This document shows, in pieces, positions 1 through 10,070 of a stretch of 64,000 nt of DNA. Below the pieces are notes generated by a model. The model had not been told where the DNA came from. It was given only the letters and a program-made list of their open reading frames with translations, and searched no databases. The position numbers were made by a program, and so were the translations under genes. The DNA is from JAHEFT01 sp963700705 (GTDB lineage: Bacteria > Pseudomonadota > Gammaproteobacteria > Xanthomonadales > SZUA-36). The stretch covers positions 388,021 to 452,020 of the forward strand of contig CAVOYQ010000010.1 of the NCBI GenBank assembly GCA_963700705.1, given 5' to 3'. Within the stretch, counting starts at the first letter, position 1, and every line of letters starts with the position of its first letter.

Positions 1-157
1 GGCGCCCGGCGTCCAGGGTATGTTTGGGCACACTGACCCGGCCTTCACCTTTCAGGCCTTCGTGAAACACCTTGGCGTCCAGATCGTATTTCCAGTCGTT
101 TCCGCAATTGCCTTCCTGGTGCTCTGAAATCAGTGTCATCGTCAGTTTGCAGGTCAT
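1..157 (-). CDS. hypothetical protein, C-terminus beyond window
   Basis: An open frame reads leftward from an ATG at 157 off the window edge for 52 codons, beginning MTCKLTMTLISEHQEGNCG. A good AAGGAG ribosome binding site lies just upstream, in the 163-175 region. The visible part is hydrophilic, has cysteines at residues 3 and 18, and shows no signal peptide or membrane segment. It is divergent from the symporter gene at 272. I do not recognise the family, and the missing C-terminus prevents a call. Confidence 0.55.
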   Translation of the reverse strand, partial: MTCKLTMTLISEHQEGNCGNDWKYDLDAKVFHEGLKGEGRVSVPKHTLDAGR

Positions 158-271
158 TTCTATGCTCCTTCTTCCAACCAGTTATCTTCAGCGAATAGCC
201 GCCGAGGGTCAATGAGAGAAACCAATATTCTGGAACTCAGGTTATGATTAGCGCGCTCACGAGGAATAATC

Positions 272-1957
272 ATGCACGCATTGAACGAGATTTTTGCCGC
301 CATCGACGGCCATATCGGTGGTTCAGCCTGGTTTGTTTACCTGCTGGTGGGAACCGGCCTGTTTTTCACCTTCTACCTGAAATTCCCGCAAATCCGGTAT
401 TTCCGCCATGCCTTCCGGATGGTGTCGGGCAAATACGATGAAAAGGGGGCAAAAGGCGATACCTCCCATTTCCGGGCGCTGACGACCGCGTTATCCGGCA
501 CGGTCGGAACCGGCAATATCGCCGGGGTTGCGCTGGCCATTCACCTCGGCGGACCCGCTGCCCTGTTCTGGATGCTGGTCACCGCGATGGTGGGCATGAC
601 CACGAAATTCGTCGAGGTCACCCTGTCCCACAAGTACCGGGAGTTCGCTGAAGACGGCACGGCCGCCGGCGGGCCGATGTACTACATGAAGAACCGGCTG
701 AACATGAAATGGATGGCGGTGTTGTTCGCCCTGGCGACCATCGTTTCGTCGTTCGGCACCGGCAACATGCCCCAGATCAACAGTATTGCCAGTTCGATGC
801 ACTCGGCCTTCAATGTGCCCCCGGCAGTCACCGGGCTGGTGCTGGCTGTCGTGCTCGCGATGATCATCCTCGGCGGCATCAAGCGCATTGCCGCGGTGAC
901 GTCAAGGCTGGTTCCGCTGATGGCCGTGATTTACTTCCTCGGCGCCCTGTCCGTGATTTTTGCCAACACCGAAAACATCGCCCCTTCGCTGGCCGCCATC
1001 GCCGGGGATCTGTTCACCGGTTCATCGGCCACCGGGGGCTTCCTCGGCGCAACCATTGCCTATGCGTTCAACCGGGGGGTCAACCGGGGCTTGTTCTCCA
1101 ATGAAGCCGGCCAGGGCAGCGCGCCGATTGCCCATGCCGCGGCCAAGGCCGATCACCCGATCTCCGAAGGCATGGTGGCGATCCTCGAGCCCTTCATCGA
1201 CACCGTCATCATCTGCATGCTGACCGGCATGGTCCTGTTGTCTTCAGGCGTCTGGAAAGAGAAACACCAGAACGTGTTCCAGCGCGCGGACATCATCGTC
1301 CTCAGCGGGCGTTACGATGAGAGCGTGCCGGCGCACAGGGAAGAACTGTTCAATTTCCTGAACCCCGCGGCGGAATCCAAAGCACGGCGGTTCAACGGAC
1401 CGCTGCACGTGAAAAACGGCCAGATCCAGGATGACGTCACGGTCATTCACGCACGATCCATCGCGGAGAACGTGGTGCTGACCGACACCGCGACCGGGCA
1501 GAATTTCAGCGGGGTGGTTCCGGTGAACGACGGGCGTATTTTCAACGCCGCCAGTGAATTGCAGCTGACCGGCCGCTCATTGATCCACAGTGCGCCGCTG
1601 ACCACCGAAGCGTTCAGCCGCGGCCTGCTCGGCGACAAGGGCCGTTTCATCATCCCGGTCAGCCTGCTGCTGTTCGCCTTTTCGACCGCGATCGCCTGGT
1701 CCTACTACGGTGACCGCGCCGTCACCTTCCTCTGGGGGATCGAGTACGTGCGCTACTACCGCGTGCTTTACGTGCTCGGCTTTTTCGCCGCCTCCATCAT
1801 CGACACGACCATTATCTGGACCTTTTCCGGAATTGCGATTGCGCTGATGACCATTCCGAACATCATCGGCATCCTGCTTTTGCGCAAGGACATGAAAGAC
1901 ACCCTGGCGGACTATTGGAAGACCTTCGACTTTTCAAAAATCGACAACGGGAATTGA
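272..1957 (+). CDS. AGCS-family sodium:alanine symporter with large hydrophilic insert
   Basis: This 561-residue inner-membrane carrier should import alanine or glycine with Na+. The AGCS signature is clear: GTVGTGNIAGVA near residues 76-87, GGPAALFWM followed by TKFVEV near 93-115, GGPMYYM near 133-139, and a second conserved stretch NRGVNRGLFSNEAGQGS near 267-283. About ten hydrophobic segments are visible. Unlike standard members of roughly 450-480 residues, it carries a soluble stretch from about residue 325 to 448, between two membrane helices near the C-terminus. The start at 272 has GAGGAA eight bases upstream. The peptidase gene begins one base after its stop, so the two are probably cotranscribed; amino acids released by the peptidase could feed the carrier. 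Confidence 0.93.
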   Translation: MHALNEIFAAIDGHIGGSAWFVYLLVGTGLFFTFYLKFPQIRYFRHAFRMVSGKYDEKGAKGDTSHFRALTTALSGTVGTGNIAGVALAIHLGGPAALFWMLVTAMVGMTTKFVEVTLSHKYREFAEDGTAAGGPMYYMKNRLNMKWMAVLFALATIVSSFGTGNMPQINSIASSMHSAFNVPPAVTGLVLAVVLAMIILGGIKRIAAVTSRLVPLMAVIYFLGALSVIFANTENIAPSLAAIAGDLFTGSSATGGFLGATIAYAFNRGVNRGLFSNEAGQGSAPIAHAAAKADHPISEGMVAILEPFIDTVIICMLTGMVLLSSGVWKEKHQNVFQRADIIVLSGRYDESVPAHREELFNFLNPAAESKARRFNGPLHVKNGQIQDDVTVIHARSIAENVVLTDTATGQNFSGVVPVNDGRIFNAASELQLTGRSLIHSAPLTTEAFSRGLLGDKGRFIIPVSLLLFAFSTAIAWSYYGDRAVTFLWGIEYVRYYRVLYVLGFFAASIIDTTIIWTFSGIAIALMTIPNIIGILLLRKDMKDTLADYWKTFDFSKIDNGN

Positions 1958-1958
1958 C

Positions 1959-4078
1959 ATGAGAACACTCTGGATAAGCCTGGCCATTGTATTGTTGGAG
2001 CCGGCCTTGCCGGCGATTGCGCAGGAAAGCACCGAAGCACCGGCGGCCCCTGCCATGGAAGTCATAACCGACCTGTGGGCGCGCGACAGCTTTCGCATCG
2101 ACCCCGTGGTCTGCCCGTTCAAAGGCGACATCGAATACGAACCCGGCGACATCGAATGCGGCTTGCTGGAAGTGCCGGAAAACCGCGAAGACCCCGATTC
2201 CCGGTTCATCGAACTGCATTTCGTCAAGCTGAACTCGCGCTGGGGCAAAGATGATGAAGAAGACAAGAACGACGACAAAAAGGACAGCAACCTGGCCCCG
2301 GGCAAACGCGACGACCCGGTGATCTACCTGACCGGCGGGCCGGGGGCAAAGGTAAATCACGTACGTTGAGCGTTTCAAAGACCACGGCATACTGGATCAC
2401 CGCGACCTGTACATCCTGGAACAGCGCGGCATCGGTTTTTCAGGCGATTTCTGTCTGTTCTACGATAGCCGCAAACCCGCTATCGACAACGTTGCCACGT
2501 TCGAGGAACAGCCTGGCGGCGTCCCTGGCCAGGAAAGCGGACTGCGCCGCCAACGCGAAAGCGGCCGGCGTCGACCTGACCGGCTACAACACCATCGAAA
2601 ATGCCCGGGACGTCAAGGCACTGAGACGCGCACTGGGCTTTGAAAAGTGGAACGTGTGGGGTATTTCGTACGGCTCCATCCTCGGACAAGCCTACGCCAA
2701 GGAAGATCCTGAGGGCATTCTCGCATTTGTTATCGACGCCATCATGCCGCTGGAAATTCGCGAATCGGAACTTTACTGGCGGGTAGCGCATTGGTACAAC
2801 CGTGATCTCGAGAAGCTGCAGGATATCTGCAACACCCAGCCGGCCTGCGCCAAAAATTACCCGGACATCGGAGGACGGTTGCGCGAGGCTGTCCGTTCCG
2901 TCGTGAACAATCCGATCGTAGTGGATGTGAAGGACACCGAGAGCTTCCCGTCCGGAAAGGCCTGGTTCTTCCAGGATCTGGTCGCCTTTCTGCCGTTTAT
3001 GTTCTTTTACGAGCAGGATAATTACCCCGGCATCCCGGGCATGATTTACGCCTGGGCTGAAGCGGTGGAGACGCGTGACCAGACCTTGTTCAGGGCCCTG
3101 GCGGCAGCGGCCGGCAGCGGCGGTTTCGGCGACATCAGCCAGGGTATGTACAACGCCATTTTCTGCCTGGATGGCGACGAGGAAGCACAGGCCAGGGCGG
3201 GCAAAAAGGATATCCTGGAGTACCCGGTTCTGGGTGCTGCGATCGGTACGCCGGAATCGTATGACGCGGGAGTGAGCCTGTGCCTTGACATGGGGATGCC
3301 GCAACGCCCGGCGGAAGACTATTCGGCCGTGAAAACCAGCTTGCCTGCGCTGCTCATCGAAGGCGACATGGACCCGATCACCCCGCCGCCCAATGCCCAG
3401 GCCATCCTGCCCGGGTTTGAAAACGGCACCTATGTCGAATTCCCCTATGCCGGCCATGGCCCGTCCCGTTCCGTCGAATGCGCCGGTGACATGCTCAACG
3501 CGTTTTACGACAACCCGCAGGCGGAACCGGATTTGAGCTGCGTGGAGGAAATGAAGGAACCGGTTATCTGGGCGCCCCTGTTCCTGACCAAACTGGCGCC
3601 AAAAATCCTGACCCTGCTGATCGAAGACAAGAAAGCGCTGGCGCTTCCGGGCGCCTGGGCCGGATTTTCCATCCTGATTTCGCTGATCGCTTTTCTGCAC
3701 CTGACCTTCGCAGCCATCGGCCGGAAGATTGATGGACGCAAGGCGGTGGCGGTCGCCGCCACAGCCGGCGCCCGCCCGATCGCCTGGCTGGCGTCAGCTG
3801 TATCGGTTGCCTCGATCGCAACGCTGGGTGCTGCCGCGGCGGTCACGGCGGATGCCTCGAAACTCACGCTGGCTTTCGGCATGGTGCCCTGGGGTATCTA
3901 CGGCGCCTGGTTGGGATTGCTGGCGGGTGTACTCGGCCTGTTGACGTTGGGGGCCGCTGTTCGCGCGCAGGCCAGGAATGCCTTGCCCGCCGGAACCCTG
4001 CTTGGCCTGTTGCTGACCGGCGGCGCAGCGGTCGGGCTGGCCGCCTTCATACTGGTTTGGGGTTTGAGTCCGTTTTAA
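1959..4078 (+). CDS. exported TAP-type alpha/beta hydrolase (peptidase) with C-terminal membrane domain; two frameshifts
   Basis: The protein opens with a signal peptide ending near PAIAQ. It then shows the oxyanion-hole motif LTGGPGAK, the nucleophile GISYGS (near 2661-2680), the catalytic Asp in GDMDPITPP (near 3366) and the catalytic His in AGHGPS (near 3450). This order is that of the proline-iminopeptidase/tripeptidyl-peptidase group (TAP-like C-terminus). After position 3640, about four hydrophobic segments form a membrane domain that most family members lack. The frame slips by one base near 2345-2361 and back near 2510-2513; between these points the middle frame reads a fitting stretch (YVERFKDHGILDHRDLYILE). 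Both indels look like single extra bases. The start lies one base after the symporter stop. It is either an error-affected intact gene or a young pseudogene. Confidence 0.8.
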
Positions 4079-4079
4079 C

Positions 4080-4147
4080 GTAGGAGCGGATTCATCCGCG
4101 ACCAAGCGGGGAAAAATTTTCGATATCGCGGATGAATCCGCTCCTAC
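4080..4147. repeat. long inverted repeat, probable bidirectional terminator or REP-like element
   Basis: Two perfectly complementary 22-base arms, 4080-4101 and 4126-4147, surround a 24-base loop containing GAAAAATTTT. It sits exactly between the converging stop codons at 4078 and 4152. The arm core, GGAGCGGATTCATCCGCGA, resembles dispersed intergenic palindromes seen in several gammaproteobacteria (from memory). A terminator role for both genes is inferred. Confidence 0.75.
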
Positions 4148-4149
4148 AA

Positions 4150-4671
4150 TTATTCCGGCATATGCGCCGGGTCGGGATCAAAAGGCATTTCTTCGCCGGA
4201 TTCGGGATATTTGGCCAGCCACTTCTCCAGCAACTCGAGGTGCTCTTTTTCCTCGTCGGCAAATTCCGCGGCAAGCGCCCTGACGGCCTCGTCCGGGCTG
4301 AGCTTGCTGATCTCGTGGTAGAAATCGTGGGCGCGCTGTTCGTTACCCATCGCGATCTTCAGCGCCTGGGTGGTGGTCATCATGTAGTTGACGTCACTGA
4401 TGTCGGCGGTTTCAGGCCCTTCCATGCTTTCCCAGCCAAAATCCCACGGCGCGATCACCGGCAGAGTGTGCCCCTTCGAGTGATCCCGGATTTCCTGCGC
4501 GTGCAAGCGGCTGTAGTGCGCCAGCTTGCGAAACGTGCCGGCGACCTCGGGGTTGTTGTGAACCTCCATCATGTCCGCCAGTTCATCGTGGCGCCCGGCC
4601 GCTTCTTCCTCCAGCGCGACCGAATAGGTGAGAAAGGTGTCGAGGTCGGTAATCTTTTCTGCCAGGCTCAT
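4150..4671 (-). CDS. ferritin-like (rubrerythrin-fold) protein
   Basis: 173 residues, all helical by appearance, with the di-iron pattern of the ferritin-like/rubrerythrin fold. Candidate ligands are EEE with a following H near residues 21-28 (EEEAAGRH), SRLHAQE near 54-60, GNEQRAHDFY near 113-122 and DEEKEHLELLEKW near 143-155. There is no rubredoxin CxxC domain. Its ATG overlaps the korB stop by four bases, so it is the last gene of the sugar dehydrogenase-korA-korB operon. It may protect the oxygen-sensitive iron-sulfur oxidoreductase from peroxide, but that role is inferred. A same-length homologue lies at 54564-55085. Confidence 0.8.
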   Translation of the reverse strand: MSLAEKITDLDTFLTYSVALEEEAAGRHDELADMMEVHNNPEVAGTFRKLAHYSRLHAQEIRDHSKGHTLPVIAPWDFGWESMEGPETADISDVNYMMTTTQALKIAMGNEQRAHDFYHEISKLSPDEAVRALAAEFADEEKEHLELLEKWLAKYPESGEEMPFDPDPAHMPE

Positions 4672-5510
4672 ATCGTAAACTCGCTCTCGATTGTTCCCAT
4701 CCCCCGGTCAACGCCGGTTCCCGGGCGAAATACCGGGTACTCGTTGCGGAAAATGATCCCGGTGCTCATCCCGTCGTCGGCCTGGATCCGCTGGGCGGCT
4801 TCAACCGGGTCGCTGCTCGTTTCCTCATCGAACGCACTGACGTGCAATTTCCATTGCATCTGCTCCGGCCGGAAAGTCGGACAGGGGCTGAGCGCCTGGA
4901 CGAAGGAAAAACCCTTGTGCTCGATCGCTGCGACCAGGATTTTAGCCAGGCCGTTGGGGTCACCGGTGAAACCGCGCGCGATGAAGGAGGCGCCGGCGGT
5001 CAAGGCCAGGCCGGCGGGCTGGAAGGGCCGGATGCCGGATCCGCGGGGCGTCAGCTTGCTGCTGGTCCAGTCCGGCGCGGTGGTTGGAGAGGCCTGCCCC
5101 TTGGTCATGCCGTAGACTTCGTTGTCCATGATGATGTAGGTCAGGTCCATGTTGCGGCGGCAGGCGTGGATAAAGTGATTTCCACCGATGGACAGCCCGT
5201 CGCCGTCGCCGCCCGCCACCAGGACGGTCAAATCCGGGCGCGCGGCCTTGAGCCCGGAAGCCAGCGCCAGCGCCCGGCCGTGGACGCCGTGAAACCCGTA
5301 AACGCTGGTATAAGCGGCAATCCGGGAGGAACAGCCGATGCCGGAAATCAACGCCACGTTCTCCCGCGGCAGGCCCATGAAGGCGAGCGCCTTGGTCATC
5401 GCGTTGAGCACCGCGAAGTCTCCGCAACCCGGGCACCAGACGGGTTTGAGCGCCGACTTGAAATCCTTGGGCGTGAGTGCGATCGGTTTGGCGGCCTGGT
5501 CCATGTTCAA
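4668..5510 (-). CDS. korB: 2-oxoacid:acceptor (2-oxoglutarate ferredoxin) oxidoreductase, beta subunit
   Basis: 280 residues. This is the thiamine-diphosphate-binding subunit that, with KorA, oxidatively decarboxylates a 2-oxoacid (probably 2-oxoglutarate) to acyl-CoA and reduces ferredoxin. Visible features are the VWCPGCGDFAVL cofactor/cluster motif near residues 25-36, SGIGCSSR near 55-62, YGFHGVHGRALALASG, and the TPP/Mg motif GGDGDGLSIGGNH followed by DNEVYGMTKGQ. Length is normal. The ATG overlaps the korA stop by four bases and the TGA overlaps the ferritin-like gene by four bases, indicating translational coupling. Confidence 0.93.
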   Translation of the reverse strand: MNMDQAAKPIALTPKDFKSALKPVWCPGCGDFAVLNAMTKALAFMGLPRENVALISGIGCSSRIAAYTSVYGFHGVHGRALALASGLKAARPDLTVLVAGGDGDGLSIGGNHFIHACRRNMDLTYIIMDNEVYGMTKGQASPTTAPDWTSSKLTPRGSGIRPFQPAGLALTAGASFIARGFTGDPNGLAKILVAAIEHKGFSFVQALSPCPTFRPEQMQWKLHVSAFDEETSSDPVEAAQRIQADDGMSTGIIFRNEYPVFRPGTGVDRGMGTIESEFTI

Positions 5511-7244
5511 CTCCAGTTCTCGATCATTTCGACAATTTCAGCGGGCGTGATGGGTAACGGCCCCGGCCGGGCCAGGACCCGGGTTTCAGCATCGATGGCG
5601 TAATACGCCCGCAGGAAACGGTAAAACTGTTTCGAATGGCTTTGTTCGACGATCAGGACCCTGCGGATACCCTCGAGTTCACGCGCCAGTTTATCCGGGC
5701 TGGCCGGCAGCAGCAGCCGCAAAGCGATCACCTTCACGTCACGACCACCGGCCGTCAGCCTGGACGCGGCCTCACGCGCCACGGCACTGCTTGATCCCCA
5801 GGTGAGAATGGCGGTCTGCCCTTCGCCCCTGATGTCGGCCCAGTGCTCACCGAATTCGAAGGTCTCGAGTTTCCGGGCGCGTTTATCCAGTTGAGCCAGG
5901 TGGTCGGCCGCGGCGGTCGAAGGCTTGCCGCTTTCGCGTGTGCTCCAGCCCGTCGGCGACGTAGGTCGAGCCGGGGGTTCCGGGAATGGCCATCTTTGAC
6001 ACCCCGGATTCCGTGATTTCATAACGCAGGTATCCTTCCATGGGCTCTGCGACAGCCCGCCCGGGAATTTCAGGCAACTGGTATTCAGGCTCGGAAATCA
6101 GCACCGTGGACTGCGCCAGGTTCTGGTCACTCAGCACGATCGCGACGGTTTGCAGGGCTTCGGCCAACCGCACCGCCCATTCGGTGGTCAGGATACAATC
6201 GGCGTGGTCCAGCGCCCCCAGCACCAGGTGGGGCGCATCGCCATGCAGACCGTACAAGGCCATGTTCAGGTCAACCTGCTCGGACTTGGTCGGAACACCG
6301 GTGGACGGGCCGCCGCGCATCACGTTGATCACGACCGCCGGGGTCTCCGAGGCCACCGCCAGGCCCATGGCTTCCGTCATCAGCGCCAGGCCGGGGCCGG
6401 ATGTCGCCGTCATCGACGGCACGCCGCCGAAAGATGCGCCGATCACCATGTTGATCGAGGCCAGTTCATCCTCCGCCTGCACCAGGCTGCCGCCGAGCTG
6501 TTCCAGCCGCGGCGCGAGCCATTCCAGCAGGTCACTGGCAGGCGTGATGGGGTAGGCGGCGGCAAAGCGTATCCCGCCGCGGATCGCGCCCAGGCCGCAA
6601 CCCTGGTTGCCGTTGAAGTGCCAGCGATCCCCGTTGAACAGGCTCTTGCCGCGTTCAGGGCGGGGCCGCGCGTCGCGGGCCGCGTGGATCAACGGCTCGG
6701 TGAAACCGGCGATGAACGCCATGCGCGAGCCGCTGCGGATTTCATCACCTTTCCTGCCGAAGACCTGGTCAATCAGTTTTCCGGCTTCGTCGCCGCAAAA
6801 CCCGAGCCAGTGCGCAAGCAGACCCAGCGCGACCATATTGGGCCGGCCGGAGGCTATGTCCGTGGCCAGCGCCTTCATCGGGACTTCGATGATCTCGCGC
6901 CCGAGCACCCGGAATGCGTCAGGGACTTCCCCGGCCGCCGGATCGGCGATGATCAGGCTGTCCGGCCGCAACGCGATCTCCTCGGCAAAACGGTCTGCAT
7001 TGTTCCAGTCCAGCGCCAGCAGCAGGTCGAAGCCGTCGTTCATGCATTCCACCGGCTGGTGACTGATCCGGACCAGGGCGGCCGCTTCGCCGCCACGGAT
7101 CTGCGGGCCAAAAGAGCGCCGCATCATGCCGAAACAACCGTTTTTTCCCGCCAGGCTCAGCAGCAACTCGCCCGCCGTGATGGAGCCGGCGCCACCCGAC
7201 CCCGTGATGGCGACTGAAATATCGCAGGTATGTTGTGAAGTCAT
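5507..7244 (-). CDS. korA: 2-oxoacid:acceptor oxidoreductase, fused gamma-alpha subunit; one frameshift
   Basis: The start at 7244 (MTSQHTCDISVAITG) overlaps the stop of the upstream sugar dehydrogenase gene by four bases. Roughly the first 190 residues form the gamma domain (GSGGAGSITAGELL, RRSFGPQIRGGEAA). The rest is the alpha pyrimidine-binding domain, with AAYPITPASDLLEWL, QAEDELASINMVIGASFGG and TSGPGLALMTEAMGLA, characteristic of KorA. Near 5936-5943 the frame slips: before it the text reads VADGLEHTR, and after it GKPSTAAADHLAQLDKR continues the family sequence to the stop at 5507. One extra base explains it. The partner is KorB. The enzyme belongs to the cytoplasmic TCA-type 2-oxoacid branch; the exact substrate is not provable here. 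Confidence 0.87.
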
Positions 7245-8323
7245 GGAAATGCCTCGGGTACGACCCGCACAACACGGTCCGGGGTCAGGATGTAAAGCGC
7301 GCCTTCCGGCCCGGTCCGCACGTCGCGAATCCTCGCGGCGATCTCGCTGAAAACCGGCTTCTCCCCGATCAGCTTGCCGCCGGAGAAATCCAGCCGCCTG
7401 ACTTCGTGGTTGACCAGCGCACCCACGAACAGGTCGCCGCGCCACTCGGGGAACAGGTCCGCCTCGTAAATGGCGAGACCCGAAGGCGCGATCGACGGAA
7501 CCCAGTAATGTTCAGGCTGGGCCATCCCTTCCCACTCCGTGTACGGCGAAATAACCGCGCCGCTGTAATCGAGCCCATAGGTGATCGCCGGCCAGCCGTA
7601 GTTCACGCCGGGTTCGATGCGGTTCAGTTCATCGCCGCCCTTGGGACCGTGTTCGTGCAGCCAGATGGTGCCGGACCGGCTGACCGCCAGGCCCTGCGGG
7701 TTGCGGTGGCCGTAGCTGTAAACATAAGGGGAGCCGGGGAAAGGGTTGCCGTGGGCCGGCGTGCCATCGTCATTCATCCGCAGCACCTTGCCCAGGCCGC
7801 TGTCGATGTCCTGGGCCGCCTCGCGATAGTCAAAGCCGTCCCCGGTCGTCAGCAGCAGGCTGCCGTCCGGCAGAAACGCCATGCGGCCGCCATAGTGCAC
7901 CGGCGTGTCCTTGCGGGTGAAGTTGCGGAAGATGACTTCCGTGTCTGCCAGCGCATTCCCCTGCAGCCTGCCGCGGAAAACAGCCGTGCCATTGTCTTTG
8001 TTGCTGCCTTCGGCAAACGATAAATACACCAGCTGGTTCTCTGCAAAGCGGGGATGCAGCACGACATCGAACAAGCCGCCCTGCCCGGCAAAATAGACCG
8101 GGGGCACATTCTCAACCGGCGTGGCGGATTTTCCTGAAGCATCGACATGCAGCAGCTTGCCGCCCAACTCGGTGACCAGCGCCGAGCCGTCCGGAAGAAA
8201 AGCAATACTCCACGGCAGGTCGAGTCCTCCGGCCCAGGTCTCCAGCTTGTAATCCGCCGCGAAGGCGCCGGCCGGCAGACCGAGGATCAGGGTCAGCAAG
8301 GCTGCCCGGATGATTGAAAGCAT
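7241..8323 (-). CDS. periplasmic PQQ-type aldose sugar dehydrogenase (GSDH family)
   Basis: About 360 residues with a clear signal peptide ending GAFAADYKLE. I place the start at the ATG at 8323; an upstream in-frame ATG at 8398 would overlap the divergent gene at 8390. The body is a soluble quinoprotein beta-propeller: LPWSIAFLPDGSALVTE, GGLFDVVLHPRF, YGGRMAFLPDGSLLLTTGD, SYGHRNPQGLAV (catalytic-type His), HEHGPKGGDELNRI and NYGWPAITYG. The family oxidises aldoses to lactones in the periplasm with PQQ. It is first in an operon with korA, korB and a ferritin-like gene, all joined by 4-base overlaps. The link between a periplasmic sugar oxidase and a cytoplasmic 2-oxoacid oxidoreductase is unexplained. 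Confidence 0.9.
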   Translation of the reverse strand: MLSIIRAALLTLILGLPAGAFAADYKLETWAGGLDLPWSIAFLPDGSALVTELGGKLLHVDASGKSATPVENVPPVYFAGQGGLFDVVLHPRFAENQLVYLSFAEGSNKDNGTAVFRGRLQGNALADTEVIFRNFTRKDTPVHYGGRMAFLPDGSLLLTTGDGFDYREAAQDIDSGLGKVLRMNDDGTPAHGNPFPGSPYVYSYGHRNPQGLAVSRSGTIWLHEHGPKGGDELNRIEPGVNYGWPAITYGLDYSGAVISPYTEWEGMAQPEHYWVPSIAPSGLAIYEADLFPEWRGDLFVGALVNHEVRRLDFSGGKLIGEKPVFSEIAARIRDVRTGPEGALYILTPDRVVRVVPEAFP

Positions 8324-8389
8324 CGTGTTACTCCAGCGAATTCCCAGGGCTTTAGGGTATGCTAGCCAAGTCAGCAAAGGAAAGCACGA

Positions 8390-8872
8390 ATGAGTCACTG
8401 GTTACCCCTCATCAAGTTTCTCGGAACACGCCTGGCCATCTACCTGTCAGCCGTCGTGGTCACCTACCTGTTGGCGGCGGTGGCGGCCACGCAATCGGTC
8501 ATATCCAGCCTGGCGGGAATGGGTGTGCCGGTGGATCTCACCGGGCGCTTGACCATGACCCTGAAAGATCTCGTGGGCATGGCCGGGATGTTCCTGCCCA
8601 TGGTGGCTTTTGGCTTGTTGATCGCATTCATGGCAACGGCGCTGATCTGCCGTTACCTCAGGCAGTGGCGAATTCCGCTCTACACCATCGCCGGCGCGAC
8701 CGCGATGGTATGTCTGCACCTGGCTCTCAACCTGGCCTTCGGCATCACGCCGGTTGCCGCCGCACGCACCGCTGCAGGCCTGGTGATACAGGGCCTCGCC
8801 GGAGCGGCAGGTGGTCTTACCTACGTGCTTTTATCGAACCTGCGGCCAATGGATGTTTACAAACAAACCTGA
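8390..8872 (+). CDS. four-TM integral membrane protein of unknown function
   Basis: 160 residues with about four hydrophobic segments: near residues 14-34, 58-85, 93-115 and 125-150. It starts at ATG 8390 with AAAGGAAAG upstream, divergent from the sugar dehydrogenase gene. The short loops carry R/K near the cytoplasmic ends (CRYLRQWRIP). I see no catalytic motif and do not recognise a named family. The stop overlaps the convergent LRR gene by 16 bases. Confidence 0.7.
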   Translation: MSHWLPLIKFLGTRLAIYLSAVVVTYLLAAVAATQSVISSLAGMGVPVDLTGRLTMTLKDLVGMAGMFLPMVAFGLLIAFMATALICRYLRQWRIPLYTIAGATAMVCLHLALNLAFGITPVAAARTAAGLVIQGLAGAAGGLTYVLLSNLRPMDVYKQT

Positions 8873-9808
8873 TCCGTGATCACTGCGTCGGCGCCCACGG
8901 CGTCCATCAATTGCTCGATGCTGCCGCAGGAAAGGCCGTTTATACCCCTTAGGCTGACCAGTTCGAGTTCGCCGAAATCCAGTAAAGGCTCGATATTTTC
9001 GATTTGATTGTGATCCAGTGACAGGCGCCAGACGTTCTTCAGCCGCATCAGGGGTTCGATGTCACGCAGATCATTGTTGGACAGGTCAATCTCGCGAAGC
9101 TCCAGCATCTCCGACAAGGGGATTATGTCGTCGATGTGATTTTCGGCGAGGTATAAATGTTCGAGTTTATGCAAATTCTCCAATCCGGATATGTCGCTGA
9201 TCCGGTTCTTGCTGATGTCAAGTTCCCTGAGATTTTCGAACTTCCCCAACGTGCTGATGTCGGACAACTCGTTTTCATCCAGGTTGAGCACCTGCAGGGA
9301 AGAGATCGGTTGTAACAGTGACAGGTCGGAGATCTGGTTGGATGCCATGGAAAGCGTATCCAGGTGCTGCAACAAGCCGATCGAGCTCAGATCATGAACG
9401 CTGTTGTGATTGAGGCTCAAGTGCGTAAGGGTGACATGCGACAGTACGTCCGGTATTTCATTGATCCGGTTGTTGTCGAGATCGAGGCGCTCCAGCTTTT
9501 CAAGGGCCGCCAGTACAGAAATGTCAGAAATATCATTATGCGCCAGGTCCAGTCCGCGGAGATTGGTAAGGCTCTGTATGCCCGAAAGACTGGCGATCTT
9601 GGCGCCCTCCGGATTGACGCAATGCAGCTTGAGCACGTGACCGGCATCAACTCCAACCGTTTCTTTGCGCTTCGCTGACAACGCATTCCTGCAGTAATGG
9701 GTCTTCAAATTTCAAATCCTGCACGGAGGTGTACACCACGTCGGGTGAGCAGGCTGTCAAAAGCAGGATGGGAAACAGGAGATTCAAAGCACGGTGGATT
9801 ATTTTCAT
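8857..9808 (-). CDS. leucine-rich-repeat lipoprotein (internalin-type LRR); one frameshift
   Basis: The N-terminus from ATG 9808 has a lipoprotein signal with lipobox LLLTACS, followed by a short capping segment. The frame then slips near 9655-9665 and continues with about ten 21-22-residue leucine-rich repeats of the SDS22/internalin type (LTNLRGLDLAHNDISDIS, LEKLERLDLDNNRINEIP, LQVLNLDENELSDIS and so on). A C-terminal region with two Cys follows (LSCGSIEQL, ITDQVCL). It is probably anchored to the outer membrane and used for protein-protein contact. The cap cysteine in LLQECVVSE and the Cys in LKLHCVNPEG lie on opposite sides of the slip and fit together in family order, supporting one gene. 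It converges on the 8390-8872 gene. Confidence 0.78.
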
Positions 9809-10070
9809 ACGGGATTGACCCCTGGTCACGGCATAAAGTTGCATTTGGTCAGACATTATAAGCTCGATTGGTCATTTACCACCCACGCAGCGCAATCCCG
9901 GTGACAAGTGCGACGATCAACCGTTTTTACTATGGTCCGCTGGAATGTTTGTGGCGTTCTGCGACCTACACCCGGCTGGGCATACCCTGGAGGTGGGTAA
10001 CACCACAAACCCGGTGAAAATATGGCAATATCGACAACATTCACCCGTTTACTCCTGGAAACCGATCTTG

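Noticed and set aside
2480..3700. 406-codon open frame on the minus strand
   Set aside because: It is antisense to the TAP-type hydrolase; the high-GC third-position pattern opens shadow frames, and the translation shows no family features.
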